64,000 bases of DNA from Vagococcus sp. CY52-2 (GCF_022655055.1 NZ_CP093384.1:186001-250000); one strand, 5' to 3'. Shown: positions 34,923-46,352, counted from the stretch's first letter. Made by a program: numbers and translations. Notes: generated from the letters alone by a model not told the origin.

Positions 34923-35186
34923 GGGAATATAAATTTTACATGATGATGATAAAAACTATCTCTGTTGATTTCTATTACATGAATTCAGCGGGGATATTTT
35001 TTATATTTATCTTATCTTTGATATACTGTTTTTATGAACTTTTTTTCTATCATCATGAAACTATCTATGTGATTAAGTACCTATATTTAAAATGATAATA
35101 ATTTGCTTAAACCAACAGATTTTAGTATGATTCTATGAATAATTGCAAAAAATACAAGCATGGCTGAATAAGAAAGGGGAAATAGT

Positions 35187-36188
35187 TTGTTAACAAGAGA
35201 AAAAATCAAACAATTACCAAAAATAGAGTTACATTGTCATTTAGATGGTTCGATTTCAATGGAAACTTTAAAAAAACTAGCAATTAAAGAAAAAATTCCA
35301 TTAAAGGAATTAGATAAGGTCGTAGCACCTAAAAAATGTCTAGATTTGAGAGAATACTTGGAGAGCTTTGATAGTGTGTTGGCATTACTTCAAAATGAAG
35401 AAAATCTAGAAATAGCGGCTTATGATTTAGTTAAACAAGTTGGAGAAGAAAATGTTCGTTACATAGAGATTCGGTTTGCTCCACTACTCCATCAGCGAAA
35501 TAACTTAAGTGTTGAGCAGATTATTCAAGCTGTGATGAAAGGGATAGATAAGGCTCAGGAGGAAGTTGATGTACAAGTTAACTTGTTAGTATCTGCTATG
35601 AGGCACCATCAAACAACAAAGAATATGGAGCTTGTAGATAGTATTAATCAGTTAAAAGATAAACCAGTTGCTGGGTTTGATTTTGCTGGGGATGAGAAAG
35701 CTGTATCAAATAGACAAATCAAGGAGGTTGTTTCTATTGCGACACAATCAAAGTTGAATATAACTTTGCACTCGGGAGAATGTGGCTGTATTCAACATGT
35801 GATTGAAGCAATCGAGATGGGAGCAACGAGGATTGGTCATGGTGTGGTTATTAAAGATAGTGTCGAAGCAATGGAATATTGTGCTAATCAGCATGTCTTA
35901 TTGGAATTATGTCCTACTAGTAATATTCAAACTAATGCTATAGAAACATGGGAAGAGTACCCTTTTAGGTTATTTTTAGATCATCATATTTTATGTTCTA
36001 TAAATACGGATAATCGCACAGTCTCTAATACGAATTTGACTAATGAGTTTTTTTTATTAGCAACCTATTTTGATCTTACATTAGCTGAGATGAAACAATT
36101 GAATTTAAATGCTGTAGAAGCATCTTTTTCAAGTGCGGAAGTAAAAGAAAGGTTAAAAAATATGATACATAGAGAGTATATATATTAA
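35187..36188 (+). CDS. add: Adenosine deaminase
   Basis: 333 residues of the amidohydrolase TIM barrel. Zinc ligands and catalytic residues are visible in ELHCHLDGS, GFDFAGDE, LHSGECG with the catalytic Glu, IGHGVVI and INTDNRTVS (the usual SLNTDDP block, with N in place of the second D). It converts adenosine to inosine for purine salvage. The start is TTG behind AAAGGGGAA. It stands alone. Confidence 0.9.
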   Translation: MLTREKIKQLPKIELHCHLDGSISMETLKKLAIKEKIPLKELDKVVAPKKCLDLREYLESFDSVLALLQNEENLEIAAYDLVKQVGEENVRYIEIRFAPLLHQRNNLSVEQIIQAVMKGIDKAQEEVDVQVNLLVSAMRHHQTTKNMELVDSINQLKDKPVAGFDFAGDEKAVSNRQIKEVVSIATQSKLNITLHSGECGCIQHVIEAIEMGATRIGHGVVIKDSVEAMEYCANQHVLLELCPTSNIQTNAIETWEEYPFRLFLDHHILCSINTDNRTVSNTNLTNEFFLLATYFDLTLAEMKQLNLNAVEASFSSAEVKERLKNMIHREYIY

Positions 36189-36200
36189 TGAGTTTATTTT

Positions 36201-36365
36201 ATGTATTATCTACTGATGAATGGTTATAAATTGAAACCTGTCTACTTTTCTATGGAGGAAGTATTGGATAATTATGTAAACATAAAAGAAATTAATAAAG
36301 TAGAAGTTGAAAAAGATTTGATAAAACCGTATGTGTATCATTTTAATATGTATATCGATAAGTAA
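36201..36365 (+). pseudogene. Small remnant ORF after add
   Basis: 54 codons beginning MYYLLMNGYKLKPVYFSMEE with a weak ribosome context. Similarity to anything is not apparent. It is followed by out-of-frame protein-like sequence, so it is probably the 5' piece of a decayed gene. Confidence 0.35.
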
Positions 36366-36453
36366 TCGAAGTCTTATATCGTTGAAGCTACTTCTATACC
36401 TTATCAATCTGGGAAATTCTCCAATATGATAAGGATTTTAATGTTTTATTGAA

Positions 36454-36750
36454 TATGAGCAACAATCAGCTGGTCAACCTAATTATGAGATTGATTTACA
36501 TGATATAGACTATGCTAAAGTAGCTGAGGCGTGTGGTGGGGTAGAGTATACTGTCCGTACACCTGAAGAATTAGAAAAGTTACTTCCTAATCTAGTCAAT
36601 GTTTATGTAGCAGATGATGCGCCATTACTAGGAAAAATTGTTTGGGATGAAGCAAAAGTATCTGGAAAATTTTCTGTTAAATCGATTGTTCAAGAGCATA
36701 CAATGCTAATATTGCCGACATTAAAAGAGATTATACGTCAATTTTTTTAA
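36454..36750 (+). pseudogene. C-terminal end of a thiamine-pyrophosphate enzyme
   Basis: A 98-residue open stretch reads YEQQSAGQPNYEIDLHDIDY, then AKVAEACGGVEYTVRTPEEL, ADDAPLLGKIVWDEA and IVQEHTMLILPTLKEIIRQF. This matches the last part of pyruvate oxidase or acetolactate-synthase-type enzymes (the YDKVAEACGG and TPEEL blocks). The first 450 or so residues are missing. Confidence 0.65.
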
Positions 36751-36766
36751 TAAATGGCAATAAAAA

Positions 36767-36794
36767 AACTACTCATTATGATAATGAGTAGTCA
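36767..36794 (-). terminator. Terminator of the clpP-like gene
   Basis: CTACTCATTA and TAATGAGTAG pair with a four-base loop; on the minus strand the stem is followed by GTTTTTTTA. Confidence 0.8.
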
Positions 36795-36818
36795 GCCTCT
36801 TTTATTTAGTTTAAATTG

Positions 36819-37391
36819 TTACTTTTCTAAATCACTAGCAGAAGAAATGATATTTGTCACAATACCATAATCTTTTGCTTCATCAACTGACATCCAAAAG
36901 TTTCGGTCAGTATCTTCTGCAACTTTTTCATATGTTTGTCCAGTTGCATCTGCAATTAAACGATTAATTCTTTCACGCATTTTGACAATTTCACGTGCTT
37001 CGATTTGAATTTCAGTACTTTGTCCTTGAACACCACCAGCTGGTTGATGAATCATAAAACGAGTATTTGGAAGAGAATAGCGATTTTCTTTTTTTGCTGC
37101 TAAGAAAATGGTAATTCCAGCACTAGCTACCCAACCAGTTCCTACCATTTTTACTTCCGGTTTAACAAATTTAATCATATCATGAATGGTATCACCAGCT
37201 TCAACGTGGCCACCTTGACTGTTGATATAAATCGTGATTGGTTCATCATTTAATGATGAAAGTAATAGTAATTGACTGCTAACTTCTTTTGCTAAATCTT
37301 GATCGATTCCTCCATAAATTAAAATAGTCCGTGTTTCAATCATTTTTTGAGTTAACATGGTATTTGTATCCATTTGTGTTTTATCTGACAT
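36819..37391 (-). CDS. ClpP-family serine peptidase (divergent second ClpP)
   Basis: 190 residues with the ClpP catalytic triad: Ser in GTGWVASAGITIF, His in RFMIHQPAGG and Asp in DTDRNFWMSVDEAKDYGIV. The nucleophile region (WVASAG) differs from the canonical AASMGA, and helix E region MRERINRLIADATGQTYEKV is typical. It is a paralogue-type ClpP rather than the main housekeeping copy. It may form mixed rings or work with a particular Clp ATPase; this is inference. Confidence 0.85.
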   Translation of the reverse strand: MSDKTQMDTNTMLTQKMIETRTILIYGGIDQDLAKEVSSQLLLLSSLNDEPITIYINSQGGHVEAGDTIHDMIKFVKPEVKMVGTGWVASAGITIFLAAKKENRYSLPNTRFMIHQPAGGVQGQSTEIQIEAREIVKMRERINRLIADATGQTYEKVAEDTDRNFWMSVDEAKDYGIVTNIISSASDLEK

Positions 37392-37460
37392 AAAATAAAA
37401 TCCCCTTTCAAGTCGTCATCTAGTAATAGTTTAGCATAAATACTTAAAATATACGCGTTA

Positions 37461-38507
<1,047 letters not shown>

Positions 38508-38718
38508 TTAGTCATAAGTGTATTATACTAGAAATTAAGAATAAATAGGGAATAAAACGAAAGGAAATTTGATTTAAACGGCTGTCTTGTTATAAAACAT
38601 ATAAAAGTCGTTTTGAAACACACTAAAAGGATGAGATAAAGTGTTTTTTTATACGCTCGATATTCTAAAAAGGTATTTCGTTATTCTAAAAAAATATTAA
38701 GTTTAGTCATATAATGTA

Positions 38719-38747
38719 AAAAAAACCTAGTAATCATAGGTTTTTTA
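38719..38747 (+). terminator. Hairpin between trpS and spx
   Basis: AAAAAACCTA and TAGGTTTTTT pair around GTAATCA in the gap between the diverging trpS and spx genes. With no gene ending here, it could end a short transcript or serve as an attenuator. Confidence 0.5.
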
Positions 38748-38824
38748 TAGTACAATTTACACATACTAGATTTTAGTTAAATAAAATTTTTTCTACTTAT
38801 TACTTGTGAAAGGAAGTGACAGAT

Positions 38825-39223
38825 ATGTTAAAATTATACACTTCACCCAGCTGTACATCTTGTCGAAAAGCGCGTGCTTGGCTACAAGAAAATCAAATAG
38901 AATTTGTTGAACGCAACATTTTTTCTGAGCCGTTGACACAAGATGAACTAAAGGAAATATTACGAATGACAGAAGATGGAACAGAAGAAATTATATCAAC
39001 GCGTTCGAAAGTATTTCAAAAGTTAGATGTTGATTTAGACGAGTTATCACTTCCAGAGTTATTAGAATTAGTTCAACAAAATCCTGGATTATTACGTCGC
39101 CCAATTATGATTGATGAAAAACGACTTCAAGTAGGCTTTAATGAAGATGAGATTCGTCGTTTCTTACCAAGGGATGTTCGAGCAATTGAGTTAAAACAAG
39201 CACAATTGATGGCAGGTATTTAA
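38825..39223 (+). CDS. spx: Global regulator Spx
   Basis: About 132 residues of the ArsC/Spx fold with the redox switch CTSC at residues 10-13 ([16 protein letters not shown]), [20 protein letters not shown] and the C-terminal [13 protein letters not shown]. It binds the RNA polymerase alpha subunit and drives the thiol-stress response. The ATG at 38825 follows AAAGGAAGTGA; a GTG three codons upstream lies in that site. The next gene encodes MecA, a ClpC adaptor, in the conserved spx-mecA arrangement. Confidence 0.95.
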   Translation: MLKLYTSPSCTSCRKARAWLQENQIEFVERNIFSEPLTQDELKEILRMTEDGTEEIISTRSKVFQKLDVDLDELSLPELLELVQQNPGLLRRPIMIDEKRLQVGFNEDEIRRFLPRDVRAIELKQAQLMAGI

Positions 39224-39428
39224 CAGATCATTTTGTATAATATAATTAAATAGCGAAACTGGTTATAAGAAGATGGATTTGACTTATGTTCAAATGTATC
39301 TTTTTTTTTCTTAAAAATTCTTAATTTTCGTAGGGAACATGGACGAAATAAAGGTGATTTTCTTTACTTTTTATTAATATACTATACAATGTAACTATAT
39401 AAATAATTTTGAAAAGGGGTGTAGCCGT

Positions 39429-40118
39429 ATGGAAATGGAACGAATTAATGAGAACACAATTCGAGTATCAATTGGAAATGATGATCTTGCAGAACGCGGA
39501 ATTACTTTTTTAGATTTGTTAGGTAACCAAAAACAAATTGAGACTTTCTTCTATAGTATTTTAGAAGAGGTGGATGTGGATGAACAGTTCCAAGGGACCG
39601 ACGCTGTAACGTTCCAAGTGCTACCCAATCATGATGGACTTGAATTGTTTATCAGTAAAAATGCGTCAATAGATGAAACGGCTGACTTTAGTGGACTAGA
39701 TAATGGACAAGCAGATGGTTTTGTTGATTACCTCAAAAATCAAATGAATACTCCTGAAGCTAAAAGTTCTGTTGAAGAACCAACAGATAATGAAGAATTG
39801 AATTATTTAGAAGATAGCATGTTTGGTGCAACTTACGAAACAGTTTTTAAAGCAGCTGACTTTGAGGACATTGTGGAGCTAGCTAAAAATATTCAGTTAT
39901 TAAATGTGTTATCATCGCTTTATTTTTATAATAACACTTATTATTTACAGTTAACTTTCTTGCTTGAAAATACTTCTAAGAATCAAGCCAAAAATGATGT
40001 CTCAAAAATATATGATTTTATGCAGTTAACTAACATTACAAAAGATGTACTGGATGAGTATGGGGAATTGGTTATTGATCGTAATGCATTAAGTATTTTA
40101 AAGCACTATTTTAAGTAA
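39429..40118 (+). CDS. mecA: Adaptor protein MecA
   Basis: 229 residues. The N-terminal domain (MEMERINENTIRVSIGNDDL and ERGITFLDLLGNQKQIETFF) is the substrate-binding part, an acidic linker follows, and the C-terminal domain (ATYETVFKAADFEDIVELAK) binds ClpC. It targets proteins to the ClpCP protease. This is the regulatory adaptor, not the methicillin-resistance gene of the same name. AAAAGGGGTG precedes the start. Confidence 0.95.
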   Translation: MEMERINENTIRVSIGNDDLAERGITFLDLLGNQKQIETFFYSILEEVDVDEQFQGTDAVTFQVLPNHDGLELFISKNASIDETADFSGLDNGQADGFVDYLKNQMNTPEAKSSVEEPTDNEELNYLEDSMFGATYETVFKAADFEDIVELAKNIQLLNVLSSLYFYNNTYYLQLTFLLENTSKNQAKNDVSKIYDFMQLTNITKDVLDEYGELVIDRNALSILKHYFK

Positions 40119-40146
40119 AGAATGTTTTCGGACATTCTTTTTTTAT
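40118..40146 (+). terminator. Terminator of mecA
   Basis: AAGAATGT and ACATTCTT pair around TTTCGG, followed by TTTTTAT. Confidence 0.85.
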
Positions 40147-40175
40147 GAAATCAAGCCAAATTTGGAGGTGATAGA

Positions 40176-40697
40176 GTGATTAAACGACGCGAACTATTAT
40201 GGTATAGTATCTTTGGAACGACTGCTACTTTTATCTATTTTTTTATTCGGTTTATGTCTAAAAATTGGACGGATAATGTGTTGATAACAGTTATGTTAGC
40301 CCAAAGTGTGGCAATCGTTTTTTCATTCTTCGCCAACAAGTTTTTTGTGTTTAAAAATACAGGATTAGGATTTGCCCGTTCGTTGAAGCAATTTATAGAA
40401 TTTATTGCAGGTCGTTTTTTTGTGATTATGTTAGATTTAGGGATTGCCTACTTTTTTGTGGAAAAGTATAGTAGAGTAATGATTTCGGTACTTCATTTAC
40501 AACGAATTAATTATCAACAATTATTATTCCGCCACCCATTAATTGGTCCGTATATGGGAAATGCTTATTTACTAAATGAATTTATTTTTACCGTCTTATC
40601 ACAAGTTTTGGCTACAATCATCAACTATGTGGTTTCTAAACGAATTGTTTTTAACGCAAAAAAGAGCTATGAGGGAGAGTTGGTCTCTTCCTCATAG
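40176..40697 (+). CDS. GtrA-family membrane protein
   Basis: 173 residues with four membrane helices. The GtrA pattern is visible: WYSIFGTTATFIYFFIRF at the first helix, FSFFANKFFVFKNT after the second, and ATIINYVVSKRIVFNAKK at the C-terminus. GtrA-like proteins usually help move lipid-linked sugars for cell-envelope glycosylation; no glycosyltransferase gene is adjacent here. The start is GTG with GGAGGTG upstream. Confidence 0.88.
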   Translation: MIKRRELLWYSIFGTTATFIYFFIRFMSKNWTDNVLITVMLAQSVAIVFSFFANKFFVFKNTGLGFARSLKQFIEFIAGRFFVIMLDLGIAYFFVEKYSRVMISVLHLQRINYQQLLFRHPLIGPYMGNAYLLNEFIFTVLSQVLATIINYVVSKRIVFNAKKSYEGELVSSS

Positions 40698-40705
40698 TTA
40701 TTTTT

Positions 40706-41455
40706 TTAATAAGTTGAATTTTTATTTACAACCACAGTATTTTCAGGAACAGAACGTGTAATCCATGTTCCACTTCCAATGACTGTATTATCACCAATAA
40801 ATGTGTCTCCTCCAAGAACAGTTGCTCCAGCATAAACAACCACACCATTGCCAATATTCGGGTGTCGTTTTCCATATTTTGCTAGAGACCCATCTTCCAT
40901 TATGTTAAAGTTACGCACGCCTAAGGTGACATTTTGATAAATTCTGACATGCTCTCCTATCACAGTTGTTTCTCCAATGACGATGCCAGTTCCATGATCA
41001 ATGAAAAAATACGCGCCAATTTGAGCTCCTGGATGAATATCTATCCCTGTTAAACTATGCATATTTTCAGATAACATGCGTGGCACAATCGGAACATCTA
41101 ACAGATAGAGTTCATGAGCTAGTCGATGGATGCTAATAGCCTTAAACCCAGGATAAGTCAAAATGATTTCATCGGTGCTTTTTGCTGCAGGATCTCCTTG
41201 GTAGGCTGCTTGAATGTCTGTATCAATTAACTGTTTAATGTTTGAAAGACGTTGTGTTAATTTTGCTGCAATAACCTCACTTTGATTTTTTTGCTCAATA
41301 GTGAAAGATAATAACTGCTCAAGAGAATGATTAAAGGTCGATGTTGTCATCGTTTGGTCAGGTGAACCAAAAAATGCTGGAAATAGCAATGCGAAAAAGT
41401 CAGAAATAACCTGTTCGACGGCTTTATCCATCCCAATGTAATTCTTATTCATCAT
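40706..41455 (-). CDS. cysE: Serine O-acetyltransferase
   Basis: 249 residues of the left-handed beta-helix acetyltransferase type. The N-terminal helical domain is followed by hexapeptide repeats, with the catalytic region DIHPGAQIGAYFFIDHGTGI, then IGETTVIGEHVRIYQNVTLG and RHPNIGNGVVVYAGATVLGG. It converts serine and acetyl-CoA to O-acetylserine, the substrate for the cysteine synthase encoded just upstream. The two genes are five bases apart in one operon. Confidence 0.93.
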   Translation of the reverse strand: MMNKNYIGMDKAVEQVISDFFALLFPAFFGSPDQTMTTSTFNHSLEQLLSFTIEQKNQSEVIAAKLTQRLSNIKQLIDTDIQAAYQGDPAAKSTDEIILTYPGFKAISIHRLAHELYLLDVPIVPRMLSENMHSLTGIDIHPGAQIGAYFFIDHGTGIVIGETTVIGEHVRIYQNVTLGVRNFNIMEDGSLAKYGKRHPNIGNGVVVYAGATVLGGDTFIGDNTVIGSGTWITRSVPENTVVVNKNSTY

Positions 41456-41460
41456 TTTTC

Positions 41461-42393
41461 CTATTCTGTAAACATAGGTGTAGATAAATAGCGTTCACCA
41501 GTATCCGGTAACAATACTACAATATGTTTAGTTTTATTTTCATCTCGTTTAGCTAGCTCCATTGCAGCACATACTACAGCCCCTGAAGAAATACCTGCAA
41601 GGACACCTTCTTGTTCTGCTAATAGTCGCCCAGTTGCAAAAGCATCTTCATTGGATACAGTGATAATTTCATCATAAACTGATGTATCTAAAATTGATGG
41701 AATAAAGCCTGCACCAATTCCTTGGATTTTATGGCTTCCAGCTACTCCAGTGGATAGGACAGCAGAGTCAGTTGGTTCAACAGCCACAATTTTGACGTTT
41801 GGATTTTTTTCTTTAAGGAATGTTCCAACTCCAGTAACAGTCCCACCAGTTCCGACTCCAGCAACAAAAATATCTACATTTCCTTCAGTGTCATTCCAAA
41901 TTTCAGGTCCAGTTGTTTGGTAATGAATTTCAGGATTAGCGGGATTAGAAAATTGTGATGGAATAAAGCTATTTTTTATACTTTCAGCTAATTCTTCTGC
42001 TTTAGCAATAGCTCCTTTCATTCCTTTAGCTCCTTCAGTTAAAACCAATTCAGCTCCATAAGCTTTCATTAACTGACGGCGTTCAACAGACATTGTTTCT
42101 GGCATGACGATAATCAATTTATAACCACGAGCCGCTGACATCATAGCCAAGCCAATACCAGTATTTCCAGATGTTGGTTCGATGATGGTTGTTTCTTTTG
42201 TTAATTTACCTGCTTTTTCTGCTGCATCAAGCATAGCTTTGGCAATTCTATCTTTGACTGAACCACCAGGATTAAATGATTCGATTTTAGCTAGGATTGT
42301 TGCATCAAGCTTTTGGCTATCCTCCAAAGATGTTAATTCAAGTAAGGGAGTGTTTCCAATTAATTGATCAACTGATGTATAAATATTAGACAT
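41461..42393 (-). CDS. cysK: Cysteine synthase (O-acetylserine sulfhydrylase)
   Basis: 310 residues of the PLP fold-type II family. The PLP lysine lies in [11 protein letters not shown], the substrate loop in [12 protein letters not shown], the phosphate-binding glycine loop in [10 protein letters not shown], and [13 protein letters not shown] toward the end. It makes cysteine from O-acetylserine and sulfide. It is the first gene of a cysK-cysE operon. Confidence 0.95.
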   Translation of the reverse strand: MSNIYTSVDQLIGNTPLLELTSLEDSQKLDATILAKIESFNPGGSVKDRIAKAMLDAAEKAGKLTKETTIIEPTSGNTGIGLAMMSAARGYKLIIVMPETMSVERRQLMKAYGAELVLTEGAKGMKGAIAKAEELAESIKNSFIPSQFSNPANPEIHYQTTGPEIWNDTEGNVDIFVAGVGTGGTVTGVGTFLKEKNPNVKIVAVEPTDSAVLSTGVAGSHKIQGIGAGFIPSILDTSVYDEIITVSNEDAFATGRLLAEQEGVLAGISSGAVVCAAMELAKRDENKTKHIVVLLPDTGERYLSTPMFTE

Positions 42394-42966
42394 ACAATTC
42401 TCTCCTTTTTATTAAAATATATTTAGCATAGTTTTTAGGTATATAAATTATAACGTGTTTAACTGACTATTCAAAATATAAAGTTCATATGAATGAAAAA
42501 ACATTGAAGTAACAAAAAATGATTTTATTAATTTTGTAGATAAATTAATTAAAGAAATATAAGAGAAGCAACCATTAGATAGGAATAATCAAGAATTACA
42601 AAAGCCTCCATCTTATCAAACGTCTTAATAATTAAAAGAAAACATAGATATTTATAAAAAATGGTGAAGAATTAATTCAAGTGATTAATAAGAGATTCCG
42701 ATGATTTTATTAGCAACGATTCGTGACCCACATGACCAAATAAAGAAATGTTAGGATTAAATATTAAGAAAAATTGATGATTCTAGTTATAGATAGTGAT
42801 TATATCAATCGTTTAATATTATTATGTAAATATTTAGCAGTTTTACCTATAGGTATGTCGAATAGGTTGACATTCATAATATAAGCAAAGAAGATTATTT
42901 ATATACATAGACTCTTTCTTATATCAGAAGTGAGTCTATTTTTATTTGTGTTTATAAATAATATTG
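42394..42966 (+). other. Gene-free stretch with scraps of decayed genes
   Basis: There is no intact gene here. The first 80 bases hold the cysK promoter region. A protein-like scrap near 42700-42760 (MILLATIRDPHDQIKK) lacks a continuing frame, and the rest is AT-rich without clear signals. Confidence 0.3.
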
Positions 42967-43222
42967 TTACATTTGCTTAAGTTCATCTATTATCTTTTTC
43001 TTAAATGAAGTGGGGCTAATAATTTCAACTAGAAAACCTTGACTAAGAACCCAGAGAATCATTCCATTATTAAAAGCTCTGATTTCAAAGATTGTGTATT
43101 GATTTTTAACTATTTTTTTGATCACTGCTTGAGGAAAACAATCTAGAACTACTTCTTGGTATCCTTTGTAATGGAATGTAATAAGTTGAGTTATTTTCTT
43201 TACTGAAAACGAACGACTTGTT
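42967..43222 (-). pseudogene. WYL-domain regulator, C-terminal remnant
   Basis: The minus strand encodes FSVKKITQLITFHYKGYQEV, then VLDCFPQAVIKKIVKNQYTI, GMILWVLSQGFLVEIISPTS and FKKKIIDELKQM with a stop. The order (an F-like beta segment, W-V-L-S-Q-G, V-x-I-x-S-P) is the end of a YafY/WYL-type regulator. The DNA-binding N-terminus is not recoverable. From 43223 to 43774 nothing else is recognisable. Confidence 0.6.
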
Positions 43223-43774
43223 ATAAGAATCTTTGCTATACCATGATGTTAAATAACGTTAATTAACTGGTTGTATTAAGCAATAGGTTATTACAATCAT
43301 TTAACTCTAGATAAACTTCTAATCTCACGTTTTGATAGTCCAGTCCTTTAGTACCTCACGAATAATTTTAATATGTTCATTCTTTCAGTTATATTATATT
43401 TTTCGGTTAACTCATTAATTTGTCCTAATGCGATATGTTTATAAATTAAAAAGAATGAATTAAATAGTTATCATAATGTTTTATCTTTCTAGTGACATTA
43501 TACGTTAGTACTAAGTAATGTTAATGATAAATAGTATAGTAATAATCTTATAGGAGATGGAAATGTCTACACTTTAAATATATAAATGTTATTATAAAAG
43601 TGTGTGTCTTTTTTTATTGGTATTAGAGTTTTTATTATTTATATTGGTTATATAGTTGAATTAAGTATCATTGATATTTTTTACAATAAATGATAGTAAG
43701 AATATCTTGTTGTAATTTGTAGGTTACTTAGGTGACTTGATTTAAAACAATTTAAGTATGGATGTATAGTTATT

Positions 43775-44689
43775 ATGATGATAGGTGGCCTAGTTATTGT
43801 GCGTGATATTTTATTTTTAATGGGTAAATTTTTTTTGAGTCTACTTTTTGGGGCATTTCGTTTTAGTAGTAAAATGTTTAATATAATGATGGGTTTAACT
43901 GGCATACAAGCTGTGGAGGACACACATGTTAATAAGTATGGTGTTCAATTTTTGATGGTTGAACCTTATGAGTTAAAGCAAACATTTTTTTCTCGTAAAA
44001 AAGCAAAACACTTAGGGAAAGTTTATACTTCTAGGTTAAAAGAGGGAAGAGTTCAAGGAGCTTATGTTGTCATTAATCGTAGCATACTAATGGAAAGAAA
44101 AAATAAAGTCAATCGATCGATTTTTAGAAATGACGAAGATAGATATAATGCTTATGTACCAGGTTTTGATGAAGTTAGAAGTGAAAAAATAAAGTGTGAT
44201 AAACGTATGCAAGCAATGTACCATCGAACACATCTTTTGCCTTTTCGATTTTGTTTAAGCGAGGGAGATGATATGACTAATTTATTATTCACAGGCACAG
44301 CTCATTTGAACAGTGGGAGTCGTCCACAGCTTCATTATTTTGTTCCAAATGATAATTTATTTAAAGATAGTTTTTATTATCGCCAACTATATTTGTCTGA
44401 TTTATGTAAGACTAAAATAAGAAAAAAAAAGTTAATAAAAGAATCTAATATCACTATTCAACACATTTCTGCTCCCTCACCAGCACCAATTGGTAGTCAT
44501 TATTCGTTGGATGACTTTGAAAGAGTTGCGACAAGTTATATATTAGATCATCCTAATAATAGTTTTAAATATGGTGTTTTTTGTCATTATAGTGATGACG
44601 GCGTTATTCCTAGCAGTGTTTCTGTGTATTTAATAAATAATACTTTAAATAAAATGATTTTTTCTGTTGAATTACCAAATGTCTTTTAA
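43775..44689 (+). CDS. Probable membrane-anchored DNA/RNA non-specific endonuclease
   Basis: 304 residues with two short hydrophobic stretches at the N-terminus, then a domain similar in layout to EndA/NucA-type beta-beta-alpha-metal nucleases. The block MYHRTHLLPFRF stands where those enzymes have the catalytic DRGHL; the nearby LLFTGTAHLNSGSRP fits the downstream Asn segment, and SVYLINNTLNKMIFSVELPN the C-terminal strand. The Asp and Gly of DRGH are replaced but the His is kept. It may act in DNA uptake or nutrient scavenging. The assignment is moderate. Confidence 0.55.
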   Translation: MMIGGLVIVRDILFLMGKFFLSLLFGAFRFSSKMFNIMMGLTGIQAVEDTHVNKYGVQFLMVEPYELKQTFFSRKKAKHLGKVYTSRLKEGRVQGAYVVINRSILMERKNKVNRSIFRNDEDRYNAYVPGFDEVRSEKIKCDKRMQAMYHRTHLLPFRFCLSEGDDMTNLLFTGTAHLNSGSRPQLHYFVPNDNLFKDSFYYRQLYLSDLCKTKIRKKKLIKESNITIQHISAPSPAPIGSHYSLDDFERVATSYILDHPNNSFKYGVFCHYSDDGVIPSSVSVYLINNTLNKMIFSVELPNVF

Positions 44690-44693
44690 AAAA

Positions 44694-44723
44694 GTCTCAA
44701 GGTCTTTATTAAGACCTTGAGAC
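44694..44723 (+). repeat. 30-bp terminator hairpin, left copy (IS1182 target)
   Basis: GTCTCAAGGTC and GACCTTGAGAC form a stem that ends directly against the left end of the IS. The same 30 bp (one C to T change) lies directly after the right end of the second IS copy, so it is probably a duplicated target. Here the T tail of the terminator has been separated from its stem. Confidence 0.75.
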
Positions 44724-46252
44724 TTCAGACTGTAGACAAAGTATTGATAAATTTCGATACTTTGTCTTTTTTTTTGGTAAAATAGAGGAAAGAAGTGACT
44801 ATTAATGTTGAAAAAGCAAGATATGAGTAAACGCAATCAAATAGGTTTTTATTCATTAGAAGACTTAGTTCCACAGGAACATCTTCTAAGAGATATTGAT
44901 AAATACGTCGATTTTAGTTTTATTTATCAACTTGTTGAGGATAAATACGATCAGTCTAATGGACGACCTAGTTTAGATTCAGTTATGTTAATCAAACTTC
45001 CCTTGATACAATACTTATACGGAATTAAGAGCATGAGACAAACGATTAAAGAAGTCGAAGTAAATATGGCTTACAGATGGTTTTTAGGTTTAGATATCCA
45101 AGACTCAGTCCCTCACTTTTCAACTTTTGGTAAAAATGACTCAAGAAGATTTAAAGGAACAGATATCTTTGAACAAATTTTTTATGGTATTTTAGCGCAG
45201 TGTATAGAAGCTCATTTAGTTGATACGTCTGAGATATTTATTGATGGGACTCATATTAAAGCACATGCAAATAATAAAAAGTATGAAAGCAAAGAAATAA
45301 CTGAAGACACATTATTTTATGTAAAATCACTTCAAAAAGAAGTTGAAATCGATAGAGAAAAACAATTAAAAAAGCCCTTAAAAAGAAAAGAAAAAAGTGA
45401 GACAAATACAAAGGTTAAAAAAATTAGTAAAAACGATGCTGACAGTGGCTGGTTTCATAAAGGAGAACATAAACAAGTCTTTGCCTATGCCACACAAGTG
45501 GCATGTGATAAAAACGGATGGGTTTTAGGATATACAACGCATCCAGGTAATCAACATGATAGTCGTACTTTTATCTCTATTTACAATAAATTAAAAAGTC
45601 ATTTCACTCTGAATAAATTAGTGATGGATGCAGGCTACAAGACACCAGGTATTGCCCATTTGTTATTTCAAGATAACTTAACACCTATCTTTCCATATAA
45701 GAGACCCATGACCAAGAAAGGTTTTTTCAAAAAATATGATTATGTTTATGACAAATACTATGATCAATCTATTTGTCCCAATATGAAAACATTAACTTAT
45801 ACGACAACTAATCGAGATGGTTATCGAGAATATAAAAGTAACCCTCACGATTGTATGACGTGTTCTTTAATAAATAAATGTACGCAATCAAAGGATAAGA
45901 GAAAATAAGTTCAACGTCATTTATGGGAAGATGATATGGAACGATGTGAGGACATACGTCATTCCATTGGAATGAAATCTATCTATAATAATCGTAAACA
46001 GACGATTGAGAGGTTATTTGGAACAGCCAATGAATTTCATGGATTACGTTATACCAACTTAATAGGCAAAGAAAAAATGCACATGAAAATTGGGCTTATT
46101 TCGCATGTCTTAATATAAAAAAATTAGCAAAAATGCTTAAATTAAGAGACCTAGAGGGCTCTATTTTTAATTTTTTACCTACATTAATCATAGAATATAA
46201 AAAAGACAAACCAATTACTCTTAATGAGTAATTGGTTTGTCTTCACTCTGAA
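44724..46252 (+). mobile_element. IS1182-family element, copy 1 (full length)
   Basis: 1529 bp bounded by TTCAGACTGTAGACAAAG and the imperfect inverse CTTTGTCTTCACTCTGAA-like end. It carries one transposase gene that has a nonsense codon and a frameshift, so this copy cannot move by itself. Perfect hairpins abut both ends (GTCTCAAGG-type left, GCCACTACC-type right). Confidence 0.85.
44805..46231 (+). pseudogene. IS1182-family transposase (interrupted)
   Basis: The frame starts MLKKQDMSKRNQIGFYSLED and shows DDE-type features (IFIDGTHIKAHANNKK, VMDAGYKTPGIAH) and the IS1182 Cys cluster (CMTCSLINKC). It stops at TAA 45906-45908, continues in the same frame (QTIERLFGTANEFHGLRYTN), and near 46098 needs a frame change to reach the expected ACLNIKKLAKML ending. 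One nonsense and one frameshift mutation make it inactive. Confidence 0.85.
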
Positions 46253-46352
46253 GCCACTACCTCTGTAAAGGTAGTGGCTTTTGTGCTAGATATACTAGCA
46301 AATCTTCTTGTTTTCGCATATTTATTATATCATGATTCTAAATAACAATCAA
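46253..46352 (-). ncRNA. Orphan par RNAII-type antisense RNA
   Basis: On the minus strand a promoter TTGATT, 17 bases, TATAAT (46352-46324) leads into GCGAAAACAAGAAGATTTGC, TAGCACAAAAGCC and a hairpin GCCACTACC / GGTAGTGGC that ends at the IS. Promoter and body are clearly related to RNAII of the intact fst locus at 54.8 kb. No toxin gene remains, and the IS insertion removed the terminator's U tail. Confidence 0.65.

Noticed and set aside
39429-40118. mecA as a methicillin-resistance determinant
   Set aside because: The protein is the ClpC adaptor MecA next to spx, not penicillin-binding protein 2a.
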